Counted from the stretch's first letter, positions 1-6,183 are shown. The stretch is 7,507 nucleotides of DNA from Phenylobacterium sp. (GCA_028290925.1 JAQGIX010000193.1:1-7507), one strand, 5' to 3'. A program made the numbers and translations. Notes: generated by a model not told the origin, from the sequence alone.

Positions 1-1849
1 ACTTGGCCTTCAGCCACGCCGCCCAATGCGGCCACCAGGAGCCGGGGTGCTCCACCGCGCCGGCCTGCCACTCGGCCAGGGTCGGCGGCAGCTTGTCGTT
101 GGTCCAGTGCTGGTACTTGTTGGCGACCGGGGCGTTGATCACGCCGGCGATATGGCCGGAGCCCGCCATGGTGAAGGTCACCGGCCCGCCGAACAGCTGC
201 GCGCCCTTATAGACCGAGCGGGCCGGGGCGATGTGGTCCTCCTTCGAGGACTGCACATAGATCGGCGTCTTCACGGACTTCAGGTCGAGCCGGACGTTGT
301 CGAGCGTCAGCTCGCCCTTCGCCAGCGCGTTGTCGCCGTAGAATTTGCGCAGGTAGAACAGGTGCAGGGTCCTGGGCATCCGCGTCTGGTCGGAGTTCCA
401 GAACAGCAGGTCGAAGGGCTTCGGCTCCTTGCCCAGCAAATAGTTGTTCACGAAGAACGACCAGATCAGGTCGTTGGCGCGCAGGGAATTGAAGGTGTCG
501 GCCATGGTCTGGCCGGAGAGCACGCCGCCGCCCTCGTCCATCTTGTGCTCGAGGTCGCTCAGCCAGTCCTCGCTGGTGAACAGCAGCAGATCGCCGGCCT
601 CGGAGAAGTCCTGCTGGGCGGCGAAGAAGGTGGCCGAGGCGATCGGGTTCACATTGCGGGCGGCCATATGGGCGAGGGTGGAGGAGAGCAGGGTGCCGCC
701 GATGCAATAGCCGACGGTGTTCACCTTCGGCACGCCGCACTGGTCCATGGCCGCGGCGACGCCGGCATAGATGCCCTCGCGCATGTAGTCCTCGAAGGTC
801 TTCTCCGCGAGGCTGGCGTCGGGGTTCACCCAGGAGGCGACGAACACCGTGATCCCCTGGCTGGCCAGCCAGCGGATCATCGAGTTCTCGGGGCGCAGGT
901 CGAGGATGTAGAACTTGTTGATCCACGGCGGGAAGATCACCAGCGGGATCTCGTAGACCTCATCCGTCGTGGGGGAGAACTGCAAAAGCTCGATGATTTC
1001 GTTGCGGAATACGACCCTGCCCGGCGCGGTGGCGACGTTCTCGCCGATCTTGAACATCTGATAGTCGGTCTGGGCGATGGAGAGCTGGCCGCCGCCGCGT
1101 TCCAGGTCGGCCGTGAAGTTCTGCATGCCCCTCACCAGGCTCTCGCCGCCGCTCGCCGCCAGCTCCTTCAGGGCCGCCGGGTTCGACGCCAGGAAGTTGG
1201 TCGGGGCGAAGGCGTCGGTGAGCATCTTCATGAAGAACTCGACCCGCCGCTTGGTCATCGGATCGACGCCCTCGACGCCTTCCACCAGGCCGTTCAGCCA
1301 GTCGGAGGTCAGCAGGTAGGACTGCTTGATCACGTCGAACACCGGATTGTCGGTCCACTCCGGGTCGGCGAAGCGCTTGTCGCCGCGGGCCGGCGCGGCC
1401 ACCGGCTCAGGCGTCTCGCCGCCCACCCGCCGGGCGGCCGACTGCCAGAGCTCCATGTAGCGGGAGAACAGGTCGGCCTGGGCGCGCAGCAGGCGGTCGG
1501 GCTCGGCGGCGATGCGGCCCATCACCTCGGTCAGGGCGGAGGCGACGTGGAAGGGATCCGGCGTCAGGGCGGCCGGACGGTCGGCGCTCTTCAGCGCCAT
1601 CTCGGCGATGGCGCCCTGGGCGGTCATGGCCGCCCGCGCCAGGTTCATCGACAGGGTCTCGATCTGGGCGCGCTGCTCAGGCGTGATCGGCGGCGGCTCG
1701 GCGGCGGGCGGCCCCGACTCGGTCCCGGGCGCAGGTTTCGGCGCGGCTTTGGCCTCAGCCGTGGCGGCGGTCTTGGCCTGGCCGGCGGAGTGGGGGGCGG
1801 CGCGTTTGCGTGGCGCGGTCTTGGCCCGATCCGTGGTCTGCTCACCCAT
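1..1849 (-). CDS. phaC: Class I poly(3-hydroxyalkanoate) synthase PhaC (C-terminal end cut by window edge)
   Basis: This enzyme polymerises (R)-3-hydroxyacyl-CoA, typically 3-hydroxybutyryl-CoA, into polyester and releases CoA at the surface of storage granules. The frame is open from the ATG at 1849 to the left edge, giving 616 visible residues without a stop. Residues 1-50 are a low-complexity Ala/Pro/Lys-rich extension. The PhaC N-terminal domain follows, with the family signature FADPEW at 160-165, then an alpha/beta-hydrolase fold. The lipase-like box GYCIGG carries the nucleophile Cys382. The other triad members are Asp538 (in KEDHIAP) and His566 (in GSGHIAGVIN). Spacing within the triad is close to that of the Cupriavidus enzyme (C319, D480, H508, from memory). 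The visible end, rich in Trp (SWWPHWAAWLKAK), looks like the usual C-terminus, so probably few residues are missing. The start is supported by AAGG seven bases upstream on the minus strand. It is divergent from the lipoprotein gene; no phaA, phaB or phasin gene is in view. Family assignment is very sure; class I is inferred from length and the absence of a visible phaE or phaR partner. Confidence 0.97.
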   Translation of the reverse strand, partial: MGEQTTDRAKTAPRKRAAPHSAGQAKTAATAEAKAAPKPAPGTESGPPAAEPPPITPEQRAQIETLSMNLARAAMTAQGAIAEMALKSADRPAALTPDPFHVASALTEVMGRIAAEPDRLLRAQADLFSRYMELWQSAARRVGGETPEPVAAPARGDKRFADPEWTDNPVFDVIKQSYLLTSDWLNGLVEGVEGVDPMTKRRVEFFMKMLTDAFAPTNFLASNPAALKELAASGGESLVRGMQNFTADLERGGGQLSIAQTDYQMFKIGENVATAPGRVVFRNEIIELLQFSPTTDEVYEIPLVIFPPWINKFYILDLRPENSMIRWLASQGITVFVASWVNPDASLAEKTFEDYMREGIYAGVAAAMDQCGVPKVNTVGYCIGGTLLSSTLAHMAARNVNPIASATFFAAQQDFSEAGDLLLFTSEDWLSDLEHKMDEGGGVLSGQTMADTFNSLRANDLIWSFFVNNYLLGKEPKPFDLLFWNSDQTRMPRTLHLFYLRKFYGDNALAKGELTLDNVRLDLKSVKTPIYVQSSKEDHIAPARSVYKGAQLFGGPVTFTMAGSGHIAGVINAPVANKYQHWTNDKLPPTLAEWQAGAVEHPGSWWPHWAAWLKAK

Positions 1850-1852
1850 ACG

Positions 1853-1860
1853 CTCGCCTT
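1853..1860 (-). promoter_or_regulatory. Ribosome binding site of phaC
   Basis: Read on the minus strand this is AAGGCGAG. Its AAGG core lies seven bases before the ATG at 1849. It supports that start and hence the long Ala/Pro/Lys-rich N-terminal extension of PhaC. Confidence 0.6.
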
Positions 1861-1864
1861 TTCG

Positions 1865-1888
1865 AAGACCGCGACGCCGCGCGGTCTT
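1865..1888. repeat. Perfect 9-bp inverted repeat in the phaC/lipoprotein divergent gap
   Basis: The arms AAGACCGCG (1865-1873) and CGCGGTCTT (1880-1888) are exact reverse complements separated by six bases. The element lies 15 bp from the phaC start and 29 bp from the lipoprotein start, in the only 68 bp available for both promoters and leaders. Neither side has a run of T typical of an intrinsic terminator. A shared operator or a leader hairpin is possible; no known binding motif was recognised. Confidence 0.55.
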
Positions 1889-1917
1889 TCAACCGCCCCG
1901 ATCATCGCATAAGAACC

Positions 1918-2388
1918 ATGGCCGAAATGTATGCCACCGCACGCCATTTTTCGATTCGGCGTCAATCGCGCCGCGCCGCGAGCCTGCTCGCCGGCGCCTG
2001 CGCCTGCGCGTTGCTCAGCGCCTGCATGGCCAATCCGTTCCGCGACGCCCAGGTCGATCCGAACTCACCGATCGCCGCCGACGTGGCCCGGATCACCCGC
2101 GAGAACACCGCCTTTCCCACCTTCGCCTCGATCCCGGCGGTCCCCAAGGACGTGCGCCCGGTGAAGCAGTACGGCCAGGCCGCCAAGGCGATCGAACAGG
2201 CCCGCGTCGATCTCGAGCAGAAGACCGCCCCGGAAAGCTGGTCGCTGGCCAACACCGACGCCTTCGCGACCAAGGCTCAGCGTGACGCCGGTCAGGAAGC
2301 CGCGCCGCAGGCCAACGGCCAGACCGCCGCCTTCGCCACCACCCAGCGGAAGCGAGCTACACCGCCTCCGCCGCCCCCTCCAAGGTAG
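1918..2388 (+). CDS. Small proline-tailed lipoprotein of unknown function
   Basis: The gene encodes 156 residues that I do not recognise as a named family. The N-terminus is a lipoprotein signal peptide: a basic region (RRQSRR, 14-19), a short hydrophobic Ala/Leu stretch (20-33) and a lipobox LSAC with the acylated cysteine at Cys36. The mature part begins MANPFRDAQVDPNSPIAADV, is hydrophilic and mostly helix-forming (for example QAAKAIEQARVDLEQKT), and ends in a basic, proline-rich tail (RKRATPPPPPPPR). It is therefore predicted to be anchored in the inner or outer membrane facing the periplasm. The ATG at 1918 has only a weak upstream AAGAA; the ATG at 1927 is nearly as good and leaves the lipobox intact. 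It lies 68 bp from divergent phaC and 121 bp before the aminotransferase gene. Codon use is like that of its neighbours, and the lipobox supports a real protein. No function is assigned. Confidence 0.78.
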   Translation: MAEMYATARHFSIRRQSRRAASLLAGACACALLSACMANPFRDAQVDPNSPIAADVARITRENTAFPTFASIPAVPKDVRPVKQYGQAAKAIEQARVDLEQKTAPESWSLANTDAFATKAQRDAGQEAAPQANGQTAAFATTQRKRATPPPPPPPR

Positions 2389-2401
2389 GGCCCGCGGAGG
2401 C
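2364..2401 (+). terminator. Hairpin across the lipoprotein stop codon, possible transcription terminator
   Basis: The arms GCCTCCGC (2364-2371) and GCGGAGGC (2394-2401) are perfect complements. Inside them GCCC (2373-2376) can pair with GGGC (2388-2391), giving about 12 GC-rich pairs around an 11-base loop with a small internal loop. The stop codon TAG (2386-2388) sits at the edge of the inner stem. The stem is followed by TGAAAAATCCC and not a T-run, so it is not a textbook intrinsic terminator. It may cap or stabilise the 3' end or help Rho-dependent termination. The left arm also encodes the proline tail. Confidence 0.4.
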
Positions 2402-2420
2402 TGAAAAATCCCATCATGGC

Positions 2421-2449
2421 TTGGCTGACTCCGGCCCGGAGTCTATCCG
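2421..2449 (+). promoter_or_regulatory. Candidate promoter of the aminotransferase-hom operon
   Basis: TTGGCT (2421-2426) resembles a -35 element and TATCCG (2444-2449) lies exactly 17 bases downstream where a -10 would be; the overlapping tCTATCC shares CTA with the Caulobacter housekeeping -10 consensus GCTANAWC. The -10 match is poor. The site is 60 bp upstream of the aminotransferase ATG and just after the hairpin ending the lipoprotein gene, a sensible place for a promoter. It is a prediction from pattern alone. Confidence 0.35.
2427..2443. repeat. Perfect 17-bp palindrome with a GANTC site at each end
   Basis: GACTCCGGCCCGGAGTC is an exact inverted repeat of two 8-base arms around one central C. 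Its outer five bases on each side (GACTC 2427-2431 and GAGTC 2439-2443) are GANTC, the target of the CcrM methyltransferase in Caulobacterales. It exactly fills the spacer of the candidate promoter at 2421-2449. As RNA it could fold into a 6-bp stem with a 5-base loop, but no T-run follows. Confidence 0.6.
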
Positions 2450-2509
2450 TGCCCGACGTTTCAGCTCCCTCCAGCCGCACTGGGCAATCCGCGGCGCCAG
2501 AGCTTCCAG

Positions 2510-3730
2510 ATGACCCCCGAATTCCACCGCATCCGACGCCTCCCGCCTTACGTCTTCGAGGAGGTCAACCGCATCAAGGCCCGCCTGCGCGGCGAAGGCG
2601 TGGACATCATCGACTTCGGCATGGGCAATCCCGACATGCCGACGCCCAAGCACATCGTCGACAAGCTGGTCGAGACCGCGCGCGACCCGAAGGCCGGCCG
2701 CTATTCCGCCTCGAAGGGCATCGCCGGGCTGCGCAAGGCCATGGCCGGCTACTACGACCGCCGCTTCGGCGTGAAGCTCGACCCGGACCGCGAGGTGATC
2801 GCCACCCTGGGGTCCAAGGAGGGCTTCGCCAACCTCGCCCAGGCGCTGACCGCGCCGGGCGACGTGATCATCTGCCCGAACCCCGCCTATCCGATCCACG
2901 CCTACGGCTTCATCATGGCCGGCGGGGTGATCCGCCACGTGCCGGCGCCGTCGCCGGAGGAGTACCTGGCCGGCATCAGCCGGGCGGTGAAGCACTCCGC
3001 GCCGCCGCCCAGCGTGGTGATCGTCAGCTATCCCTCCAACCCGACGGCGCAGTGGGTCGACCTCGATTTCTATCGCGAGGTCGTGGCGCTGGCGAAGAAG
3101 CACGAGATGCTGGTGCTCTCCGACGTCGCCTATTCGGAGATCTATTTCGACGACAACCCGCCGCCCTCGATCCTGCAGGTGGACGGCGCGCGCGACATCG
3201 CCGTGGAGGTCAATTCGCTGTCCAAGACCTACGCCATGGCCGGCTGGCGGGTGGGCATGGTGGTCGGCAACGAGCGGATGTGCGCGGCGCTGGCCCGGGT
3301 GAAGTCCTACCTCGACTACGGCGCCTACACCCCGATCCAGGTGGCCGCGGCCGCCGCCCTGAACGGGCCGCAGGACTGCGTCGACGAGATCCGCGGCATC
3401 TACAAGAAGCGCCGCGACACCCTGGTGGACGCCATGGCCCGCGCCGGCTGGGACATCCCCGCGCCGCCGGCCTCCATGTTCGCCTGGGCGCGGCTGCCGG
3501 AGGCCTATAGGGAAGCGGGCTCGATGCTGTTCTCCAAGCTCCTGATCGAAGAGGCGGGCGTGGCCGTCGCCCCGGGCATCGCCTTCGGCGAGTACGGCGA
3601 GGGCTATGTGCGCATCGGCCTGGTGGAGAACGAGCAGCGCATCCGCCAGGCGGCCCGCAACGTGAAGAAGTTCCTCTCCAACGCCGACGCCATCCTCGGC
3701 CGCGCCCACAACACCCTGGCGGCGCAATGA
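2510..3730 (+). CDS. alaC: AlaC-type class I/II PLP-dependent aminotransferase
   Basis: A 406-residue fold-type I aminotransferase acting in the cytoplasm. Recalled E. coli AlaC (glutamate-pyruvate aminotransferase, 412 aa) shares distinctive motifs: RLPPYVF near the N-terminus, DFGMGNPD (about 41-48), GSKEGFANL, NPAYPIHAYG, and the C-terminal VAPGIAFGEYG. Visible PLP-site residues are Asn177 (SNPTAQ), Asp205 and Tyr208 (SDVAYSEIY), Lys239 forming the Schiff base (NSLSKTYAMAGWRVG) and Arg368 for the substrate carboxylate (YVRIGL). The likely reaction is pyruvate + glutamate to alanine + 2-oxoglutarate. Relatives are often annotated as LL-diaminopimelate aminotransferase, so substrate is less sure than family. 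The ATG at 2510 has a weak purine stretch (AGAG, 2499-2502) but aligns well with family N-termini. The last four bases overlap the hom start (ATGA), implying coupled translation and a shared operon. Confidence 0.88.
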   Translation: MTPEFHRIRRLPPYVFEEVNRIKARLRGEGVDIIDFGMGNPDMPTPKHIVDKLVETARDPKAGRYSASKGIAGLRKAMAGYYDRRFGVKLDPDREVIATLGSKEGFANLAQALTAPGDVIICPNPAYPIHAYGFIMAGGVIRHVPAPSPEEYLAGISRAVKHSAPPPSVVIVSYPSNPTAQWVDLDFYREVVALAKKHEMLVLSDVAYSEIYFDDNPPPSILQVDGARDIAVEVNSLSKTYAMAGWRVGMVVGNERMCAALARVKSYLDYGAYTPIQVAAAAALNGPQDCVDEIRGIYKKRRDTLVDAMARAGWDIPAPPASMFAWARLPEAYREAGSMLFSKLLIEEAGVAVAPGIAFGEYGEGYVRIGLVENEQRIRQAARNVKKFLSNADAILGRAHNTLAAQ

Positions 3731-5031
3731 CAGCCAAGACCTGGCGCATCGGGGTCGCCGGCCTCGGCACGGTGGGGGCAGGGCTTCTGGCCTTCCTCGC
3801 CGAGCGGCCGGAATTCGCGCCGGCCGGCGGCCGGGCTGAGGTCACCGGTGTCTCGGCGCGCTCGCGCTCGCGGCCCAGGCCCTTCGACATCTCGCCCCTG
3901 CCGTGGTTCGACGATCCGGTGGCGCTGGCCACCTCGCCGCAGGTCGATCTGTTCGTGGAACTGGTCGGCGGCTCGGACGGTCCGGCCAAGGCCGCGGTCG
4001 AGGCGGCGCTCAAGGCGGGCAAGCCGGTAGTCACCGCCAACAAGGCGCTGATCGCCGAGCATGGCGCCGAGCTTGCGGCGCTCGCCGAAGCATCCGGCGC
4101 GCCCTTGCTGTTCGAGGCCGCGGTGATGGGCGGCACGCCGGCGGTGAAGATGCTGCGCGAGGCCATGGTCGGCGACGAGATCAAGTCGGTGGCCGGCATC
4201 CTCAACGGCACCTGCAACTACATCCTGACCGAGATGGAGGCGACCGGCCGGTCGTTCGCCGAGGTGCTGGCCGAAGCCCAGCGGCTGGGCTACGCCGAGG
4301 CCGACCCGACCATGGACGTGGGCGGCTTCGACGCGGCCCACAAGATCTCCATCCTGGCGGCGCTGGCCTTCGGCTGCGCTCCCAATTTCGCCGCCGCCGA
4401 GATCGAGGGCATCGAGCAGGTCGAGCTGCTGGACATCGCCATGGCCCGCGACCTCGGCTACCGGATCAAGCTTGTCGCCTCGGCCGACCGCTCGCCCGAC
4501 GGCGTGCTGGTCCGGGTGCATCCCTCGCTGGCGCCGCTCAATCACCCGCTGGCCCAGGCGGGCGGGGCGTTGAACGCGCTGTTCATCGAGGGGACCCGCA
4601 TCGGCCGCATCTTCCTGCAGGGGCCGGGCGCGGGCTCCGGCCCCACCGCCGCGGCCGTCGCCGCCGACATCGCCGACGTGATGGCCGGCGCCCAGCGCCC
4701 GGTGTTCCAGGGCCCGGCCAAGAGCCTTGTCGCCTTCACGCCGGTGGATCCGTCCAAGAGCGTCGGCCGCGCCTACCTGCGGTTCCTGGTGAAGGACGAG
4801 CCCGGCGTGATCGCCGCGGTCTCCGAAACCCTGGCCGAGGCGGGCGTCTCCATCGAGAGCTTCCTGCAAAAGCCCGTGGAGAACGCTCCGGAATCCATGC
4901 GGGGCGGCGTCCCGATCGTGCTGACCACCCACGCGGTGGCCGAATCCGTGCTGAAGGCGGCCATGGAGCGGATCGCGGGCCTGCCGGCGGTGATCGATCG
5001 CCCGAGGTTGTTGCGCATCGCGCGGATTTGA
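3727..5031 (+). CDS. hom: Homoserine dehydrogenase (monofunctional, with C-terminal ACT domain)
   Basis: Reduces L-aspartate-4-semialdehyde to L-homoserine with NAD(P)H, the branch point towards threonine and methionine (EC 1.1.1.3). The 434-residue length matches single-function bacterial Hom; there is no aspartokinase part. The N-terminal Rossmann domain starts with GVAGLGTVGAG (9-19). TANK with Lys106 and GILNGTCNYILTEM (157-170) are family signatures. The catalytic domain has the conserved GGFDAAHK ending in Lys206, the expected catalytic lysine. An ACT domain begins near 350 (RAYLRFLVKDEPGV) and runs to about 425; in this family it is tied to feedback control by threonine, which is inferred here. 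The ATG overlaps the aminotransferase stop by four bases and has no strong Shine-Dalgarno sequence of its own, so translation is probably coupled. glpX follows after 47 bp with no obvious terminator between. Confidence 0.97.
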   Translation: MTAKTWRIGVAGLGTVGAGLLAFLAERPEFAPAGGRAEVTGVSARSRSRPRPFDISPLPWFDDPVALATSPQVDLFVELVGGSDGPAKAAVEAALKAGKPVVTANKALIAEHGAELAALAEASGAPLLFEAAVMGGTPAVKMLREAMVGDEIKSVAGILNGTCNYILTEMEATGRSFAEVLAEAQRLGYAEADPTMDVGGFDAAHKISILAALAFGCAPNFAAAEIEGIEQVELLDIAMARDLGYRIKLVASADRSPDGVLVRVHPSLAPLNHPLAQAGGALNALFIEGTRIGRIFLQGPGAGSGPTAAAVAADIADVMAGAQRPVFQGPAKSLVAFTPVDPSKSVGRAYLRFLVKDEPGVIAAVSETLAEAGVSIESFLQKPVENAPESMRGGVPIVLTTHAVAESVLKAAMERIAGLPAVIDRPRLLRIARI

Positions 5032-5046
5032 ACTCTGAAGACAACC

Positions 5047-5061
5047 GCGCCGACGCGGCGC
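5047..5061 (+). repeat. Small GC hairpin next to the glpX ribosome binding site
   Basis: GCGCCG (5047-5052) and CGGCGC (5056-5061) are perfect complements around a three-base loop ACG. The stem ends two bases before the glpX Shine-Dalgarno sequence at 5064. It has no T-run and so is not a convincing terminator. It could affect ribosome access or mRNA processing between hom and glpX, or be a chance product of high GC content. Confidence 0.35.
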
Positions 5062-5063
5062 AC

Positions 5064-5070
5064 GAGGAGA
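5064..5070 (+). promoter_or_regulatory. Ribosome binding site of glpX
   Basis: GAGGAGA lies eight bases before the ATG at 5079. It is the strongest plus-strand ribosome binding site in the window and fixes the glpX start, although the same frame stays open far upstream through hom. Confidence 0.75.
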
Positions 5071-5078
5071 CGCTGGGA

Positions 5079-6032
5079 ATGAGTTCTGAAGTTCTGGACC
5101 GCAGCCTGGTTCTGGAGGCGGTCCGGGTCACGGAGATCGCCGCCATCGCCGCGTGGGAGCTGGCCGGGCGCGGCGACGAGAAGGCGGCCGACCAAGCCGC
5201 GGTCGACGCCATGCGCACCGCCCTGAACGACCTCGACATCGACGGGGAGATCGTCATCGGCGAAGGCGAGCGCGACGAGGCGCCGATGCTCTATATCGGC
5301 GAGAAGGTGGGCAAGGGCGGCAAGACCAAGATCGACATCGCCCTCGATCCGCTGGAAGGCACAACGCTCACCGCCAAGGCCATGGCCAATGCGCTGGCGG
5401 TGATGGCCTGGGCGCCGAAGGGCACCCTGCTCAACGCGCCGGACACCTACATGGACAAGATCGCCTGCGGCCCGGGCCTCCCGGCCGGGGTCATCGACCT
5501 GGACAAGAGCCCGGCCGACAATGTGAGGGCGATCGCGAAGGCCAAGGGCGTGGAGCCGTCGGACGTGACGGTCTGTGTGCTCGACCGCCCGCGGCACGCC
5601 GAGATCATCGCCAGCCTCCGCTCGGTGGGCGCCCGCGTCTACCTGATCACCGATGGCGACGTGGCCGGGGTGATCAATACCGCCGATCCGACCACGGGCG
5701 TCGACCTCTACGTCGGCCAGGGCGGGGCGCCGGAAGGCGTCTTGGCCTGCGCGGCGCTGAAGTGCGTCGGCGGCCAGTTCCAGGGCCGGCTGGTGTTCCG
5801 CAACAACGACGAGCGCAACCGCGCCGCGCGGGTGGGGATCACCGACCTCGACAAGAAGTACGACCTGCACGAGATGGTCCGCGCCGACGCCATCTTCGCC
5901 GCCACCGGGGTGACCAGCGGCGCCCTGCTCGACGGGGTGACGTTCAAGGACGGCTTCGTGCACACCCACACCCTGGTGATGAACTCCGCCACCCGTACGG
6001 TGCGCGAAGTGCGGATGAAGCGGCCGGTCTAG
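5079..6032 (+). CDS. glpX: Class II fructose-1,6-bisphosphatase GlpX
   Basis: Hydrolyses fructose-1,6-bisphosphate to fructose-6-phosphate in gluconeogenesis; some relatives also act on sedoheptulose-1,7-bisphosphate. The protein has 317 residues, slightly shorter than E. coli GlpX (336). By alignment from memory to E. coli (D33, E57, D85, E88, E213), the metal-binding residues are Asp38 (KAADQAAV), Glu62 (GEGERDEAPMLYIGE), Asp90 and Glu93 (DPLEGT) and Glu219 (GGAPEG); all are present, so it should be active. Other family motifs are ANALAVMA, LNAPDTYMDK, DGDVAG and FAATGVTSG. The shorter length reflects a more compact C-terminal part. The ATG at 5079 follows a good GAGGAGA site. The gene probably shares the transcript of hom (47-bp gap). 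It ends with tandem in-frame stops TAG TGA. No class I Fbp is visible, but the window is too small to say whether the cell has one. Confidence 0.97.
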   Translation: MSSEVLDRSLVLEAVRVTEIAAIAAWELAGRGDEKAADQAAVDAMRTALNDLDIDGEIVIGEGERDEAPMLYIGEKVGKGGKTKIDIALDPLEGTTLTAKAMANALAVMAWAPKGTLLNAPDTYMDKIACGPGLPAGVIDLDKSPADNVRAIAKAKGVEPSDVTVCVLDRPRHAEIIASLRSVGARVYLITDGDVAGVINTADPTTGVDLYVGQGGAPEGVLACAALKCVGGQFQGRLVFRNNDERNRAARVGITDLDKKYDLHEMVRADAIFAATGVTSGALLDGVTFKDGFVHTHTLVMNSATRTVREVRMKRPV

Positions 6033-6044
6033 TGATTCCAATAA

Positions 6045-6063
6045 CTTAGTCGAATATTCTAAG
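6045..6063. repeat. AT-rich imperfect inverted repeat after glpX
   Basis: CTTAG (6045-6049) and CTAAG (6059-6063) flank an AT-rich loop that contains the palindrome GAATATTC (6052-6059, sharing its last base with the second arm). The 30 bp here is markedly AT-richer than the rest of the window. The stem is too weak to be a convincing terminator. A protein-binding or promoter-associated site is possible, but no known motif fits well. Confidence 0.3.
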
Positions 6064-6127
6064 GTTCTGGCCCGATAGGCGGACGCCAACCCGTCGATGT
6101 CGAAGAAAAACCGCCTCGCGTCCGACT

Positions 6128-6150
6128 TTGACGCAGGCCGCGGCTAAGTC
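6128..6150 (+). promoter_or_regulatory. Weak candidate promoter elements upstream of recJ
   Basis: TTGACGC (6128-6134) is a full match to the Caulobacter housekeeping -35 consensus TTGACGS, and GCTAAGTC (6143-6150) matches seven of eight positions of the -10 consensus GCTANAWC. However, they are only eight bases apart where 10-14 are expected, so they may not work as a pair. The position, about 60-85 bp upstream of the recJ start, is reasonable for a separate recJ promoter. Confidence 0.3.
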
Positions 6151-6155
6151 TCTGA

Positions 6156-6183
6156 CGGCTGGCGACTCGCCGGTGGCCAGCCG
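6156..6183. repeat. 8-bp inverted repeat in the recJ leader
   Basis: CGGCTGGC (6156-6163) and GCCAGCCG (6176-6183) are exact reverse complements with a 12-base loop. The loop contains a GANTC site, GACTC (6164-6168). The element ends 17 bases before the recJ Shine-Dalgarno sequence. It could be a leader hairpin or an operator; nothing in the sequence decides between them. Confidence 0.45.

Noticed and set aside
26..1912. 628-codon plus-strand open frame opposite phaC
   Set aside because: It is codon-aligned antisense to phaC and is rich in Gly, Arg, His and Val in a pattern typical of the reverse of a high-GC gene. The minus strand has all PhaC motifs.
1810..1917. Longer start for the lipoprotein, overlapping phaC
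   Set aside because: It would place 36 residues before the signal peptide, abolishing a normal lipoprotein signal, and would overlap the start of phaC. The ATG at 1918 or 1927 fits.
2389..2509. Riboswitch or amino-acid attenuator before the aminotransferase-hom operon
   Set aside because: I looked for a SAM-II-like element and for a leader peptide with repeated Thr, Ile, Met or Ala codons and a terminator with a T-run. None was seen.
2352..2513. Possible frameshift extending the lipoprotein to a stop overlapping the aminotransferase ATG
   Set aside because: A shifted frame is open to TGA 2511-2513 and reads plausibly for about ten residues, but then becomes Arg/Ser/His-rich without character. 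The in-frame ending RATPPPPPPPR is a natural tail, and the extension would run through the hairpin and candidate promoter.
2416..3510. Plus-strand open frame overlapping the aminotransferase gene
   Set aside because: It is an Arg/Gly/Pro-rich shadow in another frame; the frame starting at 2510 carries all PLP-enzyme motifs.
3903..5078. Long open frame upstream of glpX that would give a 709-residue fused protein
   Set aside because: The upstream part is the shifted reading of hom, very rich in Arg and Gly, with no recognisable domain. glpX has its own good ribosome site and an N-terminus matching the family at 5079.
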